Shown: positions 60,984 through 64,000 of the stretch, one piece after another
Layout: each line of letters starts with the position of its first letter
How positions within the stretch are numbered: the stretch's first letter is position 1
Assembly (NCBI GenBank): GCA_016742095.1
Contig: JACVCJ010000018.1
Span: 19,675 to 83,674, forward strand
Source: Bacteroidia bacterium
GTDB taxonomy: Bacteria > Bacteroidota > Bacteroidia > CAIKAF01
Reading direction: 5' to 3'
Length of the DNA: 64,000 bases
Translations under genes and position numbers: made by a program
Notes under the pieces: generated by a model
Databases searched by the model: none
What the model saw: only the letters and a program-made list of their open reading frames with translations
Told to the model about the DNA's origin: nothing

Positions 60984-62264
60984 ATGACATTCGACGACTT
61001 CGATTTTGCGCCGGCCCTTTCGGAAGGCATATTTTACCTGGGTTTCAGTAAACCGACCCCTATTCAGGAACAAGCTATTCCCGTGATCCTTTCGGGCAGG
61101 GACCTGATCGCCTGTGCCCAGACCGGCACGGGAAAAACCGCAGCCTATGTGCTTCCCCTGCTGCATAAGATCATCGACCACCGCCAGGAGGGCCTCAATA
61201 CCCTGATCCTGGTGCCTACGCGTGAACTGGCCGTACAGATCGACCAGCAGATAGAAGGACTTTCCTATTTTACGGAAATCAGTTCCATACCGGTATACGG
61301 CGGCGGCGACGGTGCTGCCTGGGACCAGCAGAAACGTGCGCTGCTGAGCGGTGCCAACATCGTTATTGCGCCTCCCGGACGCCTGATCTCACACCTGGCA
61401 TCGGGGCAGATCAATCTGAAACATATACGCCACGTGGTGCTCGACGAGGCCGACCGCATGCTGGACATGGGTTTCTTCGAAGACATCATGCGCATTATGA
61501 GCTACCTGCCGCCGGAACGTCAGACCCTGCTTTTTTCGGCCACCATGCCGCCGCAGATGCGTAAACTGGCGGCCAACCTGCTGAAGGAACCGGCCGAGAT
61601 CAATATTGCCGTTTCGGTACCCAATGCCGGGATCAACCAGCAGGCTTATATGACCCACGATCCGCAAAAACTGCCCCTGCTGCTGAAAATACTGAAGGAA
61701 GGCGATTTCGGCAGTGTGATCATTTTTGCATCGACCAAAGACAAAGTAAAAAAACTGGAACAGACACTGCGCCGTTCCGGGATACAGGCCAGCGCCTTTC
61801 ACTCGGACCTGGACCAGAAAGAACGCGAGGAACTGCTGCTGAAGTTCAAGCACCGGCAGATACCCGTACTGGTAGGTACCGACGTACTTTCGCGCGGGAT
61901 CGATATCGAAGGCATCAGCCTGGTGGTGAATTACGACGTTCCTCCCGATCCGGAGGACTATGTACACCGCATCGGACGTACGGCCCGCGGAGAGCGCACC
62001 GGCACGGCCATCACCTTCATCAATGACCAGTGCCGTCCTAAATTTCAGCGCATCGAACGCCTGATCGGCCGCGAGATACCCAAGACACCCCTGCCCGAAG
62101 GTATGGGCGAAGCGCCTTCGTACACAGCAGCCATGACAGCGCGTAAATCCAACCATAATAACAACAAAAAAGGCGGCGGATACTGGAAAAACCGCAAGAA
62201 AAGCGGACGTAAAGGTCCGGGAACTGCCGGCAAAAGCAGCGGAGAAGCCCCCAAAGCTTCCTAA
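60984..62264 (+). CDS. DEAD-box RNA helicase (RhlE-like)
   Basis: About 426 residues from the ATG at 60984 (MTFDDFDFAPALSEGIFYLGFSKPTPIQEQAIP), which puts the Q motif in its normal place; the frame extends 25 codons upstream without homology. Motifs: AQTGTGKT (44-51), PTRELAVQ, DEAD in VVLDEADRMLDMGF, SAT, and HRIGRTARGERTG. One departure is PPGRLISH, where family members usually have TPGR. The C-terminal tail is basic and Gly/Lys-rich, for RNA binding. Probably remodels RNA in ribosome assembly or cold adaptation. Convergent with selD with a 4-bp overlap. Confidence 0.95.
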   Translation: MTFDDFDFAPALSEGIFYLGFSKPTPIQEQAIPVILSGRDLIACAQTGTGKTAAYVLPLLHKIIDHRQEGLNTLILVPTRELAVQIDQQIEGLSYFTEISSIPVYGGGDGAAWDQQKRALLSGANIVIAPPGRLISHLASGQINLKHIRHVVLDEADRMLDMGFFEDIMRIMSYLPPERQTLLFSATMPPQMRKLAANLLKEPAEINIAVSVPNAGINQQAYMTHDPQKLPLLLKILKEGDFGSVIIFASTKDKVKKLEQTLRRSGIQASAFHSDLDQKEREELLLKFKHRQIPVLVGTDVLSRGIDIEGISLVVNYDVPPDPEDYVHRIGRTARGERTGTAITFINDQCRPKFQRIERLIGREIPKTPLPEGMGEAPSYTAAMTARKSNHNNNKKGGGYWKNRKKSGRKGPGTAGKSSGEAPKAS

Positions 62265-63328
62265 GCGTTCACCAGCAGGCGTTTTTCCTGTGCAGCGGTA
62301 AAGTGTCCGATAGGCTCTGTAAATGCCGCATAGCCATTGGCCGAGAGTATTTCCTGCACATCTTTCAATGCGTGGGGCGCCACCGCCAGCAGCATACCGC
62401 CATTGGTCTGCGGATCGGGAAGCAGCTGAAAAGCTTCCATGGCATCTACTCCGGCCCCCAGCTGTATTTTTTCATGCATGGACTTCCAGTTGCGGAACGT
62501 AGCATCGGGGATGGTCTGTTTCGACAGGTAATAGGCCAGGGATTCCACCCTGGGCAGGCGGGAATATTGAATTTTTGCACTCAGACCACTGCCTTCGGCC
62601 ATTTCGAGCAGGTGCCCGGCCAGTCCGAAACCGGTTACGTCCGTCATGGCGTTTAGGCCCTTTACCGGGCCAAGCAATGCTCCCACGCTGTTGAGGCGGG
62701 TAAGCTGTGCATACAGGCCGGCTTCATCTTCGGGGCGCAGCTGTTCTCTTTTGGCCGCCGTGGTAAGCAGGCCCACGCCCAGCGGTTTGGTAAGCAGGAT
62801 CAGGTCGCCTTCACGGGCGGTATTGTTGCGGACGAGGTGTGCCGGTTTTACCCTTCCGTTCACGGAAAGGCCGAAAAAGGGTTCCGGGGCATCGATGCTG
62901 TGTCCGCCGGCCAGGGGAATTCCGGCTTCGAGGCACAGTTCGCGGGCACCTTCCATGACGCGGTTGGCAAGGGCGGCGGGCAGTTTTTCAACAGGCCAGC
63001 CTAATACGGCCAGGGCCATCAGCGGCGTTCCGCCCATGGCATACACATCGCTGAGCGCGTTGGCAGCCGCCACTTTACCGAACATATAGGGATCGTTGAC
63101 CACCGGCGTAAAAAAATCGGTGGTACTGATCAGGGCTTCTTCGGGATTCAGCAGGTACACGGCGGCATCGTCGTGGCTCTGGTTGCCTACCAGCAGATCG
63201 GGATAAGAGCCCGCCATCTGGCCCTTGAGTATCTCGTCCAGCACGAGGGGAGCTATTTTACATCCGCAGCCGGCGCCCCGGGCATATTGGGTAAGACGGT
63301 AAGGGGTATTTTCGGTAGCGTTCGTCAT
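62261..63328 (-). CDS. selD: Selenophosphate synthase (selenide, water dikinase)
   Basis: About 355 residues from the ATG at 63328 (MTNATENTPYRLTQYARGAGCGCKIAP). This start overlaps the upstream gene's stop as ATGA; an ATG at 63382 is possible but lies inside that gene. The catalytic site GAGCGCK has Cys21 and Lys24, so this is the Cys form, not selenocysteine. Other signatures: DDAAVYLLNPEEALISTTDFFTPVVNDPYMFGKVAAANALSDVYAMGG and TDVTGFGLAGHLLEMAEGS. It makes selenophosphate from selenide and ATP. With selU next to it, the product probably goes to tRNA selenation. Confidence 0.95.
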   Translation of the reverse strand: MTNATENTPYRLTQYARGAGCGCKIAPLVLDEILKGQMAGSYPDLLVGNQSHDDAAVYLLNPEEALISTTDFFTPVVNDPYMFGKVAAANALSDVYAMGGTPLMALAVLGWPVEKLPAALANRVMEGARELCLEAGIPLAGGHSIDAPEPFFGLSVNGRVKPAHLVRNNTAREGDLILLTKPLGVGLLTTAAKREQLRPEDEAGLYAQLTRLNSVGALLGPVKGLNAMTDVTGFGLAGHLLEMAEGSGLSAKIQYSRLPRVESLAYYLSKQTIPDATFRNWKSMHEKIQLGAGVDAMEAFQLLPDPQTNGGMLLAVAPHALKDVQEILSANGYAAFTEPIGHFTAAQEKRLLVNA

Positions 63329-64000
63329 CCTGTATATTTTTTTAACTGCGCAAGGAGGCCGGGGATATCCCTGCCGTCCCACTCTGTGTGTTGTACTTTT
63401 CGTTCTCCGCTGAGGCTGCTGTTGCGGTAAAATTTATCATAATAACGCAAGAGTATACGAAAACAGCCGGCGGTGTCGCCTTCTTCCAGGAACTGCAGGG
63501 CATTTCGCGTATACTCATCACCCAGGCGGCGGCGTATGCGGTTCACCGGGTTCGACAGTTCTTCTGCCGAAAAGCGGCCATAGTCCTTCAGCACATTTTC
63601 CAGGCGTACCTCAAAGGGAATGTCGAGGAAAACAAAAGGTACGGCACGCAGCTGACTGAAAAAAGCCTCGGGCAGGTTTATGTTACCGATGCGCCGGCTT
63701 TCATCCTCGAGCCATATGTGGGTGTTACCTTTTTCGATACGTTGCTGTTCGGTCTTAAGCAGGGCCAGGGCCAGGTTATTTTCTACCTGTTCGGCACCCG
63801 GCTGCGGAGGCAGGCCCAGGTTACCAAAGGCCGAACCTTTGTGCCCGGCCAGTTTTTCCAGGTCGATCACGCTTTCACCGGACTCTTCGAGGGCAGCGAG
63901 CAGCATGGTCTTTCCGCTGCCGGTATAGCCGCCCAGCACGGCAAAGGGACGGGGTTCCCTGAACAGGTCCAGCGCCCAGTTCCGGAAGGCCTTATAGCCT
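63325..64000 (-). CDS. selU: tRNA 2-selenouridine synthase, C-terminal part (cut by window edge)
   Basis: The frame continues past base 64000, so the N-terminal rhodanese domain is missing. Visible are the P-loop VLGGYTGSGKT, then VIDLEKLAGHKGSAFGNLGLPPQPGAEQVENNLALALL and HIWLEDESRRIGNINLPEAFF, all typical of the SelU/MnmH C-terminal domain. The enzyme turns 2-thiouridine into 2-selenouridine at wobble position 34 of certain tRNAs. It overlaps selD by 4 bp, so both are made from one transcript. Confidence 0.93.
   Translation of the reverse strand, partial: GYKAFRNWALDLFREPRPFAVLGGYTGSGKTMLLAALEESGESVIDLEKLAGHKGSAFGNLGLPPQPGAEQVENNLALALLKTEQQRIEKGNTHIWLEDESRRIGNINLPEAFFSQLRAVPFVFLDIPFEVRLENVLKDYGRFSAEELSNPVNRIRRRLGDEYTRNALQFLEEGDTAGCFRILLRYYDKFYRNSSLSGERKVQHTEWDGRDIPGLLAQLKKYTG

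Overview
The window looks like chromosome from a Bacteroidota bacterium, most likely Chitinophagales/Chitinophagaceae-like. Supporting evidence: six secreted proteins carry type IX secretion (T9SS) C-terminal sorting domains; there is a SusC-like TonB receptor fragment, a T9SS plug-domain protein and a Na+-NQR operon; and many genes are preceded by the Bacteroidota -7 box TAnnTTTG with no Shine-Dalgarno sequence. No rRNA, tRNA, CRISPR array, insertion sequence or prophage was recognised.

Layout. 1-12.5 kb: a truncated TonB receptor, a Gcr-family membrane protein, a tandem pair of T9SS beta-solenoid proteins, a small holin-like membrane protein, a Tat-exported amine oxidase, pruA, a nine-unit short tandem repeat, apaG and the plug-domain gene. 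12.6-18.8 kb: nqrABCDEF behind a good promoter and before a strong terminator. 18.8-25.7 kb: a TPR histidine kinase with a LytTR regulator, lipoamide dehydrogenase, and two T9SS proteins with near-consensus promoters. 25.7-36.8 kb: a minus-strand run (PrsW protease, CorA, DUF1905/YdeI, glycosyltransferase, CrtO-like), an ECF sigma factor paired with a membrane TonB-like protein, an S1P-lyase-like enzyme, an ACE-type peptidase, a beta-propeller lipoprotein and a DUF72 protein.

36.9-52.4 kb is an accessory region rich in redox, glyoxalase and quinone-type enzymes and in AraC/LysR regulators. It contains several broken genes: an NAD(P)H oxidoreductase with an in-frame TAG, a VOC gene with a 1-nt deletion, a second VOC gene with an in-frame TAG, a frameshifted ankyrin gene, and an AraC sensor remnant. 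It also holds a SUKH-ankyrin-WD40/TPR cluster. 52.6-64 kb: two large T9SS proteins (one SGNH-like), an LLM oxidoreductase, a K+/H+ antiporter, a DEAD-box helicase, and a selD-selU pair running off the right end.

The strongest new signal is a pair of promoters at 38551-38616 and 40280-40345. Both have GTTTGA direct repeats exactly 21 bp apart, with the second repeat exactly 37 bp before a TAnnTTTG box. They flank an AraC-family gene and drive an Atu4866-AraC unit and an SDR-flavin reductase unit, so they probably define a small AraC-activated regulon. Other regulatory signals include twin TATACC-N4-GGTATA operators before a thiolase gene and a 15-bp palindrome between prsW and the sigma factor gene.
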